Origin: Breoghania sp. L-A4
Lineage (GTDB): Bacteria; Pseudomonadota; Alphaproteobacteria; Rhizobiales; Stappiaceae
DNA length: 64,000 bases
Assembly (NCBI RefSeq): GCF_003432385.1
Contig: NZ_CP031841.1
Location: 2,953,579 to 3,017,578 of the forward strand
Direction of reading: 5' to 3'
The position numbers and the translations under genes were made by a program. Positions 9,049 through 21,931 of this stretch are shown one piece after another (position 1 is the stretch's first letter; each line of letters begins with the position of its first letter). The notes beneath the pieces are model-generated. The model was given only the letters and a program-made list of their open reading frames with translations. It did no database searches and had not been told where the DNA came from.

Positions 9049-9975
9049 ATGATGCCTGCGATCGATGCTCTCATTCCCGTCCTGCTGGTGATCGCCACCG
9101 GCCATATCGTCGCGCGCATGGGATTCGTCGACGGCGACCAGTGGCGCGGTTTCGAGAGACTCGCCTATTACGTGCTGTTTCCCTGCATCATCATCTACAA
9201 CATCGCGCTGGTGGATTTCGGCGCGCTGCCGTTTCTCTCCCTCGGCGCGACACTGATCTTCTCGATCCTGACAATGGCCTGCGTGACGCTGGCGCTGCGG
9301 CCGATGCTGCAGCATCTCTTCGGGATCACGCCGAAGCGGTTCACCTCGATCTTCCAGGGCGCCATCCGCTGGAACACCTTCGTGGCACTGGCCATGGCGG
9401 ACCGCCTGTGGGGCGCGGAGGGCGTGGCCCTGATCGCCGTCGCCATCGTCGCCATGGTGCCGCTGCTCAACGTGCTCAGCGTGCTCGTGCTGGCGCGCTA
9501 CGCGGAAGGCGCCGCACCCACGGCCGCGAGGATGCTGCAGGATCTGGTCAAGAACCCGTTCATCCTGTCCACCGCGATCGGCCTGGCGATCAACCTCACC
9601 GGACTGATGCCGCCCGCGCAGGTGATGACCGCGCTGGAAATGATGGGCCGCGCCGCGCTATCCGCGGGCCTTCTTGTGGTCGGTGCGAGCCTCGATCTCG
9701 GCGCGCTGCGCCGGCCGGGGCCCGCGCTCGCCTCATCGACCCTGCTGAAACTCGTCTGCATGCCGCTTCTGGCGGCCGGTTTCGCGTGGCTCTTGGATCT
9801 CGCCGGCACAGCACACGGCATCGCCATTCTGGCCACCGCGGTGCCCTCCGCGACGGGTTCCTACCTGCTCGCCCGCCAGATGGGCGGTGACGCCAAGCTG
9901 ATGGCCGAGATTCTCACCTTGCAGACCATTCTCGCCGTGGTGACGATGCCGGTCGCCCTCTGGTTGCTTGGGTAA
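9049..9975 (+). CDS. AEC family transporter (auxin efflux carrier family)
   Basis: 308-aa integral membrane protein with about ten hydrophobic segments in two halves, as in the AEC/BART family (YfdV, MdcF-like). Start ATG 9049 (MMPAIDALIPVLLVIATGHI) is chosen over upstream alternatives; ATG 9052 is equally possible. Substrate cannot be inferred; relatives move malonate, malate or auxin. Its promoter region was separated from ruvX by the IS insertion only about 45 bp upstream, so expression may have changed. Confidence 0.88.
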   Translation: MMPAIDALIPVLLVIATGHIVARMGFVDGDQWRGFERLAYYVLFPCIIIYNIALVDFGALPFLSLGATLIFSILTMACVTLALRPMLQHLFGITPKRFTSIFQGAIRWNTFVALAMADRLWGAEGVALIAVAIVAMVPLLNVLSVLVLARYAEGAAPTAARMLQDLVKNPFILSTAIGLAINLTGLMPPAQVMTALEMMGRAALSAGLLVVGASLDLGALRRPGPALASSTLLKLVCMPLLAAGFAWLLDLAGTAHGIAILATAVPSATGSYLLARQMGGDAKLMAEILTLQTILAVVTMPVALWLLG

Positions 9976-10094
9976 CGCCATCAGCGCCGTCTAAACGGCA
10001 CATTAAACACTGTCTGCTACCACCCGTCCCGCTGCCCGCCGCGCCCAAAGATCGCTCCGGGCCGCAATTCTGGGGTTTGCGGGGCAACGGCACC

Positions 10095-10277
10095 ATGGTC
10101 ATCAGATATCTAATCATCGCGCTCACCCTCGCGGCCCTGCAGGGCTGCGCAGCCGTCGCCGTGGTCGGCGGAGCCGCCAGCCTCGCCGGCACCGCGATCG
10201 GCACAACCGTCGGCGTCGCCACAACGGCCGTCGACCTCGCCATACCCGATAGCGACGATGAGGATGACGAGAGCTGA
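10095..10277 (+). CDS. Small lipoprotein
   Basis: 60-aa protein with a signal sequence (IRYLIIALTLAALQGC); Cys in LQGC forms a lipobox. The middle is a Gly/Ala/Val-rich hydrophobic stretch and the C-terminus is acidic (DSDDEDDES). ATG 10095 gives a compact N-region; an in-frame upstream ATG at 10077 is less likely. No functional assignment can be made. Confidence 0.65.
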   Translation: MVIRYLIIALTLAALQGCAAVAVVGGAASLAGTAIGTTVGVATTAVDLAIPDSDDEDDES

Positions 10278-10292
10278 CGCCTCGCCGCGGAG

Positions 10293-11938
10293 CTACTCGG
10301 TCACAGGAAAGGCGTAGTCCACCAGCGCGCGGGCATCGAAACGCTGATCCAGCATGCCGTAGGTGGCGCGCCACTGACCGCCCAGACGCGTGTCGATGAA
10401 CGCATCGGCCAGCGCACGCGGTGCGATCTGACGCAGGCAAGCGGCCGCAACCGTCAGAGCCAGCTGCTCGGTGAGAATCCGCGCGGATCCGGGATCCTCG
10501 ACACAGGCACGCGCCGCCGCCTTCAATACCTTTGTGGAGACCGGGCCGGATGTGCCGAGATCGCGCTCGACCTCGCCGATGACGGCATCCAGGGCCTCGG
10601 GCGACTTTTGCAGCGCCCTCAGGACATCCAGGCACATGACGTTGCCCGAGCCTTCCCAGATCGCGTTGACCGGGGCCTCACGATAGATCCGCGCGAGACT
10701 TCCCTCCTCCACGTAGCCGTTACCGCCCAGGCACTCCATCGCCTCATATGTCAAAGACGGCGTAACCTTGCAGATCCAGTATTTCGCCGCCGGTGTCATC
10801 AGCCGCGCAAACAGCGCCTCGGTCTCGCTGCCGCCCGCGTGATCGAAGGCCCGCGCCAGACGCATCGACAGGGCGCCCGCGGCCGCGACGTCCAGCGTCA
10901 TGTCGGCCAGCACCCGGATCATCATCGGCTGTTCGATCAGCGGCTTGTCGAACACCTTGCGATGGCGCGCGTGATGCACCGCCTCGCCCAGCGCCGCGCG
11001 CATCATGCCGCCCGACGCCACCGCGCAGTCGAGCCGCGTCATCGTCACCATTTCGAGGATGGTGGCGACACCCCGTCCTTCCTCGCCGACCAGCCATGCG
11101 CCGGCATTGTGGAATTCCACCTCCGACGACGCGTTGGAGCGGTTGCCGAGCTTGTCCTTGAGCCGCTGCAGGTGCAGGCCGTTGACGGTGCCATCCGGCA
11201 GATGGCGCGGCATCAGAAAGCAGGTGGGACCCGCCTCGGTCTGCGCCAGCACTAGGAATCCGTCGGACATCGGCGCGGACATGAACCATTTGTGGCCGGT
11301 GATGCGCCACATGCCGTCGTCCGATTTTACGGCCTGGGAGGTGTTGGCCCGCACATCGGTGCCGCCCTGCTTCTCCGTCATCCCCATGCCGATGGTGACG
11401 CCCGCCTTGCGGTCCGCCGGCACGAAGCGGTGGTCGTAGCGGCGCGACAAAATACGCGGCAGCCACTCGTCGGTGGCCTCGCAGCCCTTCATCAGCGCGG
11501 CGACCGCCGCGTTGGTCATGGTCATCGGGCAGATATGGCCGCATTCCCCCTGCGCGGTCAGAAACAGCCGCGCGGCGCGCAGCGTATGCCGGCGGCCGGT
11601 CTGGGTCGGCTCCTTCTCCCACACCGAGCCATGCAGCCCGCCATCCACCGAGCGGCGCATCAAGGCGTGATAGGCGGGTGATAGTCCACCACGTCGACAC
11701 GACGCCCCTGGGCATCGTGAGTGCGCAGCACGGGAGTGTTCACATTGGCCAGCCGGGCCAGTTCCATCGCCTCGTGCGAGCCCCAGAACGTGCCGGCACG
11801 GCCAAGTTCGTCTTCGCTCTGCGGATCAAGGACGGCATCGAGCGCGCTGCGCAGGATCGGATCACTGGCAAACAGATTTTTCCCCGCGTACGGCGGGCTC
11901 TGGTTGAACACCGTATGCGTCCGGCCCTGATCCATCAC
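10293..11938 (-). CDS. aidB: AidB-like acyl-CoA dehydrogenase family protein, frame break
   Basis: The repaired product is 548 aa and matches the AidB branch (adaptive response to alkylation damage, DNA-binding flavoprotein). It has the AidB-type N-terminus with [18 protein letters not shown], the FAD domain ([26 protein letters not shown]) and a C-terminal half with [11 protein letters not shown] and [16 protein letters not shown]. The frame breaks at DYHP: the + strand GGG at 11676-11678 lacks one base, and restoring it joins the frames as [12 protein letters not shown]. No adaptive-response regulator is adjacent. AidB is favoured over a catabolic dehydrogenase because of the N-terminal region. 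Confidence 0.87.
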
Positions 11939-12058
11939 TTGTCTCCAGTTCCTGCCCGCGCACGGCTCTCGCCGACGATTCGTACTCGTGGAAAGCTTAC
12001 CATGCCTGCATCACGGCGCTTGAGGCCACACCCGACTCCGCCTATAGATCTTATTTTA

Positions 12059-13015
12059 ATGACCACACCAACATCCATTTGCGCGGATCGCTATCCGCAC
12101 CGCCATCTCCTGGGGATTGAAGGCCTTCAACCCCGGGACATTACAACCTTGCTCGATCTGGCAGAACAAGCCGTCGAGGTCAGCCGGCAGGTTGAAAAGA
12201 AGAAGTCCGTGCTGCGCGGACGAACGCAGATAAACCTGTTCTTCGAAGCCTCCACCCGCACCCAATCCTCGTTCGAACTCGCCGGAAAGCGTCTTGGCGC
12301 CGACGTCATGAACATGTCCGTCGCCTCGTCCTCGGTAAAGAAGGGCGAGACGCTGATCGACACGGCGGCAACGCTGAACGCCATGCACCCGGATCTGCTG
12401 GTCGTGCGCCATGCGTCGGCCGGCGCCGTGCATCTGCTCGCCAACAAGGTCGACTGTTCCGTGGTCAACGCCGGTGACGGCGCGCACGAACATCCCACCC
12501 AGGCGCTGCTCGACGCGCTGACCATGCGCCGCCACAAGGGCGAGATCGCTCAGCTCACGGTGGCCATATGCGGCGATATCCGCCACTCGCGAGTCGCCCG
12601 CTCCAACATCCTGCTGCTCAACGCCCTGGGCGCGCGTGTGCGGGTCATCGCGCCCAGCACCCTTCTGCCCGCCGGTGTGGAGAATCTCGGCGTCGAGGTC
12701 TTCACCTCGATGAAGGAGGGCCTGAGAGACGCGGACATCGTCATGATGCTGCGCCTGCAGCGCGAACGCATGAGCGGCGCTTTCGTGCCCAGCGTGCGCG
12801 AGTACTTCCGCTACTGGGGACTGGATGCGGAGAAGCTCGGCTACGCCAAGGAAGACGCGCTGGTGATGCATCCCGGTCCGATGAACCGCGGCGTGGAGAT
12901 CGATCCGGAGATCGCCGACGGCCCGCGCTCGCTGATCCGCGAACAAGTCGAGATGGGCGTTGCGGTGCGCATGGCGGTGCTGGAAGCGCTCGCAGCCCAC
13001 CTGCCCAACCAGTGA
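12059..13015 (+). CDS. pyrB: Aspartate carbamoyltransferase catalytic subunit
   Basis: 318-aa enzyme joining carbamoyl phosphate and aspartate in pyrimidine synthesis. Signatures: [20 protein letters not shown] (carbamoyl-phosphate site), [49 protein letters not shown] and [16 protein letters not shown] 12059 lies in an AT-rich stretch, TTATTTTAATG. The dihydroorotase-like gene follows after only 10 bp, the usual pyrBC arrangement of this order. Confidence 0.96.
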   Translation: MTTPTSICADRYPHRHLLGIEGLQPRDITTLLDLAEQAVEVSRQVEKKKSVLRGRTQINLFFEASTRTQSSFELAGKRLGADVMNMSVASSSVKKGETLIDTAATLNAMHPDLLVVRHASAGAVHLLANKVDCSVVNAGDGAHEHPTQALLDALTMRRHKGEIAQLTVAICGDIRHSRVARSNILLLNALGARVRVIAPSTLLPAGVENLGVEVFTSMKEGLRDADIVMMLRLQRERMSGAFVPSVREYFRYWGLDAEKLGYAKEDALVMHPGPMNRGVEIDPEIADGPRSLIREQVEMGVAVRMAVLEALAAHLPNQ

Positions 13016-13025
13016 GGCCGCGGCC

Positions 13026-14333
13026 ATGACAGACGACGACAAGCCGCCGCACGCGCCCCTGGTTCTCGCCAACGCACGCGTGATCGATCCCGCAAGCGGC
13101 CTCGATGCGCCGGGCGCGGTGATCGTTGTGGGTGGCGTCATTCAGGCGGCCGGTCCGGACGCGCTTGCATCCGGCGCCCCGACGGGCGCCGAGGTGATCG
13201 ACTGCCGCGGCAAGATTGTGTGCCCCGGGCTGATCGACATGCGCGTCTTTGTCGGCGAGCCCGGCTTTGAGCATCGCGAGACCTTACGCTCCGCGTCCAA
13301 GGCCGCCGCCGCGGGCGGCGTCACGACGATCGTCACCATGCCCGACACGGAGCCGGTGATCGATGCGCCTGCGCTTGTCGACTACATCCTGCGCCGCGCG
13401 CGCGACACGGCCATCGTGCGCGTGCACCCCATGGCCGCGCTGACCCATGGCCTCGAGGGCCGCGAGATGACGGAAATCGGCCTGCTGCGCGAAGCGGGCG
13501 CCGTCGCCTTCACCGACGGCAGGCGCTCCATCGCCAATGCCCAGGTGATGCGCCGGCTTTTGACCTACGCACGCGATTTCGATGCGCTGGTGATCCACTT
13601 CCCGCAGGACGAGGCGCTGGCCGCGGGAGGCGTCATGAACCAGGGAACCACCGCCAGCCGGCTCGGTCTCGCCGCCATTCCGCGCGAGGCGGAAATCATC
13701 ACGCTCGAGCGCGATCTGCGCCTGGCCGCCATGACCGGCGGCCGCTATCACGCGGCGCAAATCTCATGCAGCACATCCGCCGAGGTGCTGCGCGCGGCCA
13801 AGGCGCAAGGCCTCGACGTCACGGCCGGCATCTCGATCAATCACCTGACGCTCAACGAGAACGACATCGGCCCCTACCGGACCTTCTTCAAGATGTCGCC
13901 GCCGCTGCGCGCCGAGGACGACCGCCTCGCCATGGTCGAGGCGCTGCGCGACGGCACCATTGACGTTATTGTCTCCGCGCACGACCCGCAGGACGTGGAA
14001 ACCAAGCGCCACCCTTTCGCCGAGGCCGCGGACGGCGCGGTGGGACTGGAAACGCTGCTGGCGGCCGCCCTGAGGCTGGTGCACAGCGGCGATGTGCCCC
14101 TGCTCACCGTGCTCAGGGCCATGACCTCACGGCCGGCGGAACTGCTCGGGCTGAACACCGGGCGGCTGACGCCGGGAACCCCGGCCGACCTGATCGTCTT
14201 CGATCCGGACGCGCCCTGGGTCTTGAGCGAGGCGGATCTCGTCTCGCGGTCCAAGAACACCGCCTTCGAGGGCGCGCGCTTCTCCGGCCGGGTGCTGCGC
14301 ACGCTGGTTGCCGGACGCACGGTCTACGCCTAA
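13026..14333 (+). CDS. Dihydroorotase-like protein (PyrC family, metal ligands altered)
   Basis: 435-aa amidohydrolase of the dihydroorotase family, translated just after pyrB. The fold is clear (PGLIDMRVFVGEPGFEHRET, GGVTTIVTMPDTEPVID, DLIVFDPDAPWVL), but the normal metal motif HxH after PGL(I/V)D is replaced by R and V, and the usual C-terminal DHAPH reads SAHDPQD. HFPQD and HAAQIS stand where further ligand histidines are normally found. The protein may therefore be a non-catalytic partner of PyrB, as described for some pyrB-linked PyrC' proteins, with the working enzyme elsewhere. A catalytic role is not excluded. Confidence 0.88.
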   Translation: MTDDDKPPHAPLVLANARVIDPASGLDAPGAVIVVGGVIQAAGPDALASGAPTGAEVIDCRGKIVCPGLIDMRVFVGEPGFEHRETLRSASKAAAAGGVTTIVTMPDTEPVIDAPALVDYILRRARDTAIVRVHPMAALTHGLEGREMTEIGLLREAGAVAFTDGRRSIANAQVMRRLLTYARDFDALVIHFPQDEALAAGGVMNQGTTASRLGLAAIPREAEIITLERDLRLAAMTGGRYHAAQISCSTSAEVLRAAKAQGLDVTAGISINHLTLNENDIGPYRTFFKMSPPLRAEDDRLAMVEALRDGTIDVIVSAHDPQDVETKRHPFAEAADGAVGLETLLAAALRLVHSGDVPLLTVLRAMTSRPAELLGLNTGRLTPGTPADLIVFDPDAPWVLSEADLVSRSKNTAFEGARFSGRVLRTLVAGRTVYA

Positions 14334-14369
14334 TCTTCAATCCGACATGCACATTCTGGGGGATGCGCC

Positions 14370-14984
14370 TTGCCCGATCCGATCAACTGGGCCAACGACT
14401 GGCCGTATTATCTGGCGGCTCTCACCGGCGGCTATCTGCTGGGCTCGATTCCCTTCGGCCTGCTGATCACGCATTTCGCGGGCCTGGGCGACATCCGCAG
14501 CATCGGTTCGGGCAACATCGGCACCACCAACGTGCTGCGCACAGGCCGCAAGGGCCTCGCCGCCCTGACGCTCGCCTGCGACATGCTCAAGGGCACGGCC
14601 GCGGTGCTCATCGCCTATGAGTTCGGCGGCATCGATCTGGCCGTCACCGCAGGCCTCGGCGCCTTCCTGGGGCACCTTTTCCCGGTGTGGCTGACATTCA
14701 AGGGCGGCAAGGGCGTCGCGACATTCCTCGGCATTCTCCTGGGCCTCGCATGGCCGGCGGCGCTGGTTTTCGCCCTGGTGTGGGTCGCCGTGGCCGCCGC
14801 GACGCGGTATTCGTCGCTGTCGGCGCTTGTTGCCAGCCTCGCAAGCACACTGTTTCTCGCCTGGCAGGGCTACTGGCAAGTGACCGAACTGATGGCCGCG
14901 CTCACCCTCATCCTGTGGCTGAAGCACAACGCCAACATCCTGCGCCTGATCAACGGAACGGAGTCCCGCATCGGACAGAAGTGA
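14370..14984 (+). CDS. plsY: Acyl-phosphate glycerol-3-phosphate acyltransferase PlsY
   Basis: 204-aa membrane protein with five to six hydrophobic segments, catalysing the first acylation of glycerol 3-phosphate from acyl phosphate. Conserved motifs: [27 protein letters not shown] (motif 1), [18 protein letters not shown] (motif 2) and the C-terminal [10 protein letters not shown]. The start is a TTG at 14370 preceded by GGGGGAT. The stop abuts the dprA start at 14985, so the two genes are probably coupled. Confidence 0.93.
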   Translation: MPDPINWANDWPYYLAALTGGYLLGSIPFGLLITHFAGLGDIRSIGSGNIGTTNVLRTGRKGLAALTLACDMLKGTAAVLIAYEFGGIDLAVTAGLGAFLGHLFPVWLTFKGGKGVATFLGILLGLAWPAALVFALVWVAVAAATRYSSLSALVASLASTLFLAWQGYWQVTELMAALTLILWLKHNANILRLINGTESRIGQK

Positions 14985-16138
14985 ATGAATGAGCCGCCCC
15001 GCGAAGCCGTCCAACCCGGCCGGATCCTGAGCGATCGCCAGAGACTGGCGTGGCTGCGGCTGATCCGGTCGGAATATGTGGGCCCCGCGACCTTCCGCGA
15101 CCTGCTCAATCACTTCGGCTCCGCCCAGGCGGCGCTCGACGGCCTACCCGAGCTCGCGCGCCGCGGCGGCACGCGCAAGGGCCTGAAAATCTGCGCACCG
15201 GCTGACGCGGAACGCGAAATGGCCGCGCTCTCGGCCATGGGAGGCCGGGTGGCGGCGCTTGGCGAGCCCGACTACCCGCCCCTGCTGCGCCACATCGACG
15301 GCGCCCCGCCGATGGTCTCCATCATGGGCGGAGATGCGGCACGCAGGGACCGAACCGTGGCGATCGTCGGCGCCCGCAACTGCTCGCTGGCGGGCCGCAA
15401 GCTGGCCAATGCCCTCTCACGCGATCTCGCGGACGCAGGCTACGCAGTCGTCTCCGGCCTGGCCCGCGGCATCGACGCCGCCGCCCATGAAGCCGCCCTC
15501 GCCGGTGGCACGGTCGCGGTCTTCGCCGGGGACTGGACGTCCTCTATCCGCCGGAGAACGAAGACCTCGCAGCGCGCATTCTGACCCATGGCGGCGCGCA
15601 CGTGAGCGAGATGCCGCTCGGCTGGCAGCCACGCTCGCGCGACTTCCCCCGCCGCAACCGGCTGATTTCCGGGATCAGCGCGGGCATCGTCCTGATCGAG
15701 GCCGCCCGAAAGTCAGGATCGTTGCACACGGCGCGTTTCGCCCTCGAACAAGGACGCGATGTGCTCGCGGTCCCCGGATCCCCGCTGGATCCGCGCTCGG
15801 AAGGCTGCAATGCGCTGATCCGTGACGGCGCGGCGCTGGTGAGAAACGCCGACGACGTCATCGCCGCCCTGGAATCCGCCGCGCCGCCGCCGCCCGCCCC
15901 GCCGCTGGTCGAGGAGGAGGATGACGCGAACAGCGATCTCGGGGCCCTCGACGTGCCCGACGACGCCCGCCAAACGGTCATCCAGGCGCTCGGTCCCACG
16001 CCCGTCGGCGTTGACGAGCTGATCCGGCATACGGGACTGCCGGCCGCCACCATTCACATTATTCTTCTGGAGCTTGAACTCGCGGGCCGTCTGCAGCGCC
16101 ACGCGCCCAACCAGATCTCGCTGATCGGAGACTATTGA
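14985..16138 (+). CDS. dprA: DNA-processing protein DprA, frame break
   Basis: The repaired product is 384 aa. It protects incoming single-stranded DNA and loads RecA during transformation. Visible parts: an N-terminal SAM-like region, the Rossmann-like core with VAIVGARNCSLAGRKLA and VSGLARGIDAAAHEAAL, then SEMPLGWQPRSRDFPRRNRL and ARKSGSLHTARFALEQ, and a C-terminal winged-helix (DLGALDVPDDARQTV onward). The first frame is lost after VAVFAG; inserting one G into GGGG at 15528-15531 gives AGGLDVLYPPENE and restores the frame. Confidence 0.92.
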
Positions 16139-16154
16139 TCGCGGCCGGGGAATC

Positions 16155-16424
16155 TCACGGCTGTCCGCGCCTGAAAAACGATCTACGGCGCCTGGGCGGA
16201 TCCGGCGGCGGATCATCCTGTGAGGGATCTCCCGGCCCTTTCCGCGTTTTCCGGGATGCCGCCTTGGGATCTTTCAGTTGCGCCTCCGCCTCAAGCCGCG
16301 ACATGTCCAGCAGATAGGCGAGAAAACCGAACTGAGACCGGTTCGCGAGATCACGCAATTCGCGGCACATACGCGCAATATAGGCTGCATCGCTCTGATC
16401 CGCGTCGGGAGCACCCGGCTTCAT
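16155..16424 (-). CDS. Conserved small hypothetical protein
   Basis: 89-aa protein with an amphipathic helical middle (YIARMCRELRDLANRSQFGF, then LAYLLDMSRLEAEAQ) and a proline/arginine-rich C-terminus (DDPPPDPPRRRRSFFRR). Short proteins of this pattern are common in the order, but I recognise no domain. It converges on dprA with 16 bp between the stops. Coding is supported by its composition and position; no function assigned. Confidence 0.6.
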   Translation of the reverse strand: MKPGAPDADQSDAAYIARMCRELRDLANRSQFGFLAYLLDMSRLEAEAQLKDPKAASRKTRKGPGDPSQDDPPPDPPRRRRSFFRRGQP

Positions 16425-16964
16425 GTCTATCCCCTTGTCGGTCAGGACACCGCCGCGCGCCGCAGCGCCCCGAGTTCAATCAAACCCCACAGGCGCGCCA
16501 TAGTGATCATGGGCACGCGTGTAAAATGCCAGCACGGCAGGGCGTGTTCAAGCACGCGCCCAAGGCGTCCCAAGCGCGCCATTGATATTATTACGTGTGT
16601 GATGTGAGTTACACAACTATTGAGGTTAATTTCACCACAGACCCTGGCGACAATCACCAATACGCCGCCGCTTTCTGCCGCCTCCGGAGCCGCCCTTGCG
16701 CACCGCGTTCCAAGACGCCATTTGACAGCGCACGCACGATCTTGGAATGTCCATCCGAATCATTCCACCGCCTGATAAAGCGGACAAGGCGTCGGCAATG
16801 GCTGGAGCGCTGCGGAACATCGACACCCGCCGCTATAATTCCTCCCATTGAATCATATAGTTAGCGCTTAAACGCCGCCAATCGGGACCGTCCCGCCCGT
16901 CTGGCCCGTCCGTCTGGATTATCCCGCCGGGTCTCGGCTGAACCGAAACATTTCCTGGAAATCA
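16425..16964. other. Intergenic region between divergent small ORF and topA
   Basis: A 540-bp stretch without a convincing gene; ORFs in it lack recognisable domains and plausible composition. It contains a moderately AT-rich centre and the palindrome TGTGATGTGAGTTACA at 16598-16613, which resembles a CRP/FNR-type site. The region presumably holds the topA promoter, but no clear -35/-10 pair stands out. Confidence 0.5.
16598..16613. promoter_or_regulatory. Candidate CRP/FNR-type operator
   Basis: TGTGA, six bases, then TTACA is one mismatch from the CRP half-site pair TGTGA-N6-TCACA. It lies about 350 bp before topA and 175 bp upstream of the minus-strand small ORF, distances that do not clearly tie it to either gene. 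Chance occurrence is possible. Confidence 0.25.
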
Positions 16965-19633
<2,669 letters not shown>

Positions 19634-19645
19634 ACGGACAACGAA

Positions 19646-21931
19646 TTGACACGGCGCAAGCCCATCAAAGGCGAGGAATTCCTGCCCACACGCGAGGAAA
19701 TCCTCGCCTTTATCGCTGAGAACCCCGGCAAGGCCGGCAAACGCGAAATCGGCAAGGCCTTCGGCGTCAAATCCGGCAGCGCGAAGATCGCGCTCAAGCA
19801 CATGCTGCGGGATATGAGCCAGGAAGGCCTTCTGACGAAGAGCCGCAAGAAGCTCACGAAAACAGGCGATCTTCCCTCGGTCTTCGTCGCCACCATCTTC
19901 GGACGCGACAAGGACGGGGAGTTGCTCGGCCGTCCCGTGCGCTGGGAAGACCACAAGGGTGAGCCTCCGGTGGTCCTGGTCGTGCCGGAACGCCACCGCA
20001 AGGATGCGCAGCCCGGCGTCGGCGACCGCGCCCTGGTGCGGCTCGCCTCCGGCGAATCCGGCCCGGAAGCGACTCAGCTCGTCCGCGTGATCAAACTCCT
20101 CGACCACAAGCAGAGCGACATTCTCGGCGTCGTCCGGCTGAGCGGCGAAGGCCGCCCGGCCCGGCTGGTGCCCATCGACCGCAAGCAGAAAGAGCTGGCG
20201 ATCGATCCCGACGGCATGAAGGACGCCAAGGACGGCGATCTCGTCTCGGTCGACGTGGGTCGCGCGGGCCGCTACGGCGTGCCGATGGCGCGGGTACGCG
20301 AATGCATCGGCTCGATGAATTCGGAGAAGGCGATCTCGATGATCGCCATCCACGCCCACGGCATCCCGCATGTGTTTCCCAGATCCGTCATCGAGGAGTC
20401 CGAGGCGGTCGAGGAAGCCACCACCAAGGGCCGTGAGGACTGGCGCGAACTGCCGCTGATCACCATCGATCCCGCCGACGCCAAGGATCATGACGACGCG
20501 GTCTACGCGCAAGCCGACACAAGTCCCGACAACGAGGGCGGGCATGTGGTCACCGTGGCGATCGCCGATGTGGCCGCCTATGTGACACCGGGCTCGGCGC
20601 TCGACGCGGAGGCGCACCTGCGCGGCAATTCGGTCTATTTCCCCGACCGGGTCATCCCCATGCTGCCCGAGCGGATCTCCAACAACCTGTGCTCCCTGCG
20701 CGAGGGCGAAAACCGCCCCGCCATGGCCGTGCGGATGATTTTCGACCAGGACGGCAAGAAGCTGTCGCACAGCTTTCACCGGGTTCTGATGCGTTCGGCC
20801 GCGAAACTCTCCTACGAGCAGGCGCAGGCAGCCATCGACGGCCAGACGGACGACAAGACGGGTCCGCTGCTGGAGCCGATTCTCACGCCGCTATGGGATG
20901 CCTACGCCGCGCTGAAACGCGGCCGCGCCGCCCGCGAGCCGCTGGAACTCGACCTGCCCGAGCGCAAGATCCTCTTGAAGCCGGACGGCACCGTCGATCG
21001 CGTGCATGTGCCCGCGCGTCTCGACGCGCACAAGCTGATCGAGGAATGCATGATCCAGGCGAACGTTTCGGCGGCAGAAACGCTCGAGGAAAAGAAGACG
21101 CCCCTGCTCTATCGCGTGCATGACGCCTCCAGCCCCGAAAAGCTCGAAGCCCTGCGCGACTTCCTCTCGACCCTCGACATCAAGCTGCCCAAGGCGGGCA
21201 ACCTGCGTCCGGCTCATTTCAACGGCATTCTCAACCGCGTCGTGGACACGCCGCACGCCGGCATCGTCAATGAGGTTGTCCTGCGCTCGCAATCGCAGGC
21301 GGAGTATTCACCGGCCAACATCGGCCACTTCGGTCTCAACCTGCGGCGCTATGGCCACTTCACCTCGCCGATCCGCCGCTACGCGGATCTGATCGTCCAC
21401 CGCGGATTGATCCGGGCTCTGGGCTTCGGCAAGGACGGGTTGCCCGAAAGCGTCGAGCCGAAGCTGGAAGCCATTGGCTCGGAAATCTCCGCGACCGAAC
21501 GCCGCGCCATGGCGGCGGAACGCGACACCAAGGACCGGCTGATCGCCCATTGGCTGGTTGACCATGTCGGCGCGCAATTCGCGGGCCGCATCGCCGGCGT
21601 GGTGAAGACCGGCATGTTCGTGCGGCTCGACGACTCGGGCGCCGACGGCTTCGTGCCTGCCTCGACGATCGGGCAGGACTACTACCACTATGACGAAAAG
21701 ACGCATGCTCTGGTGGGCCGCAGCACTGGCGAGACCTATCAACTTGGTGACAAGGTGCAGGTCCGCCTCGTAGAGGCAGCGCCGCTGGCGGGCGCATTGC
21801 GGTTCGAGATCCTGAGCGACGGCACCAAGCGCAAGCCGGGAGGCCCCAAGGGGCGCGGCAAGCCGCCGATGCGACAGGGGAAACGATCCTCAAGCGCACA
21901 GCGGAAGGGCCAACGAAAGGGTACCCGTTGA
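19646..21931 (+). CDS. rnr: Ribonuclease R
   Basis: 761-aa 3'-5' exoribonuclease of the RNB family. Order: N-terminal winged helix (REEILAFIAENPGKAGKREI), cold-shock domains, RNB core with DPADAKDHDDAVYA (catalytic Asp cluster) and YFPDRVIPMLPERISNNLCS, then SPIRRYADLIVHRGLIRALG, an S1 domain (GRIAGVVKTGMFVRLDDSGA) and a Lys/Arg-rich tail. The start is TTG 19646, 12 bp after topA. The stop overlaps the next start by one base (TGATG). Confidence 0.95.
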   Translation: MTRRKPIKGEEFLPTREEILAFIAENPGKAGKREIGKAFGVKSGSAKIALKHMLRDMSQEGLLTKSRKKLTKTGDLPSVFVATIFGRDKDGELLGRPVRWEDHKGEPPVVLVVPERHRKDAQPGVGDRALVRLASGESGPEATQLVRVIKLLDHKQSDILGVVRLSGEGRPARLVPIDRKQKELAIDPDGMKDAKDGDLVSVDVGRAGRYGVPMARVRECIGSMNSEKAISMIAIHAHGIPHVFPRSVIEESEAVEEATTKGREDWRELPLITIDPADAKDHDDAVYAQADTSPDNEGGHVVTVAIADVAAYVTPGSALDAEAHLRGNSVYFPDRVIPMLPERISNNLCSLREGENRPAMAVRMIFDQDGKKLSHSFHRVLMRSAAKLSYEQAQAAIDGQTDDKTGPLLEPILTPLWDAYAALKRGRAAREPLELDLPERKILLKPDGTVDRVHVPARLDAHKLIEECMIQANVSAAETLEEKKTPLLYRVHDASSPEKLEALRDFLSTLDIKLPKAGNLRPAHFNGILNRVVDTPHAGIVNEVVLRSQSQAEYSPANIGHFGLNLRRYGHFTSPIRRYADLIVHRGLIRALGFGKDGLPESVEPKLEAIGSEISATERRAMAAERDTKDRLIAHWLVDHVGAQFAGRIAGVVKTGMFVRLDDSGADGFVPASTIGQDYYHYDEKTHALVGRSTGETYQLGDKVQVRLVEAAPLAGALRFEILSDGTKRKPGGPKGRGKPPMRQGKRSSSAQRKGQRKGTR

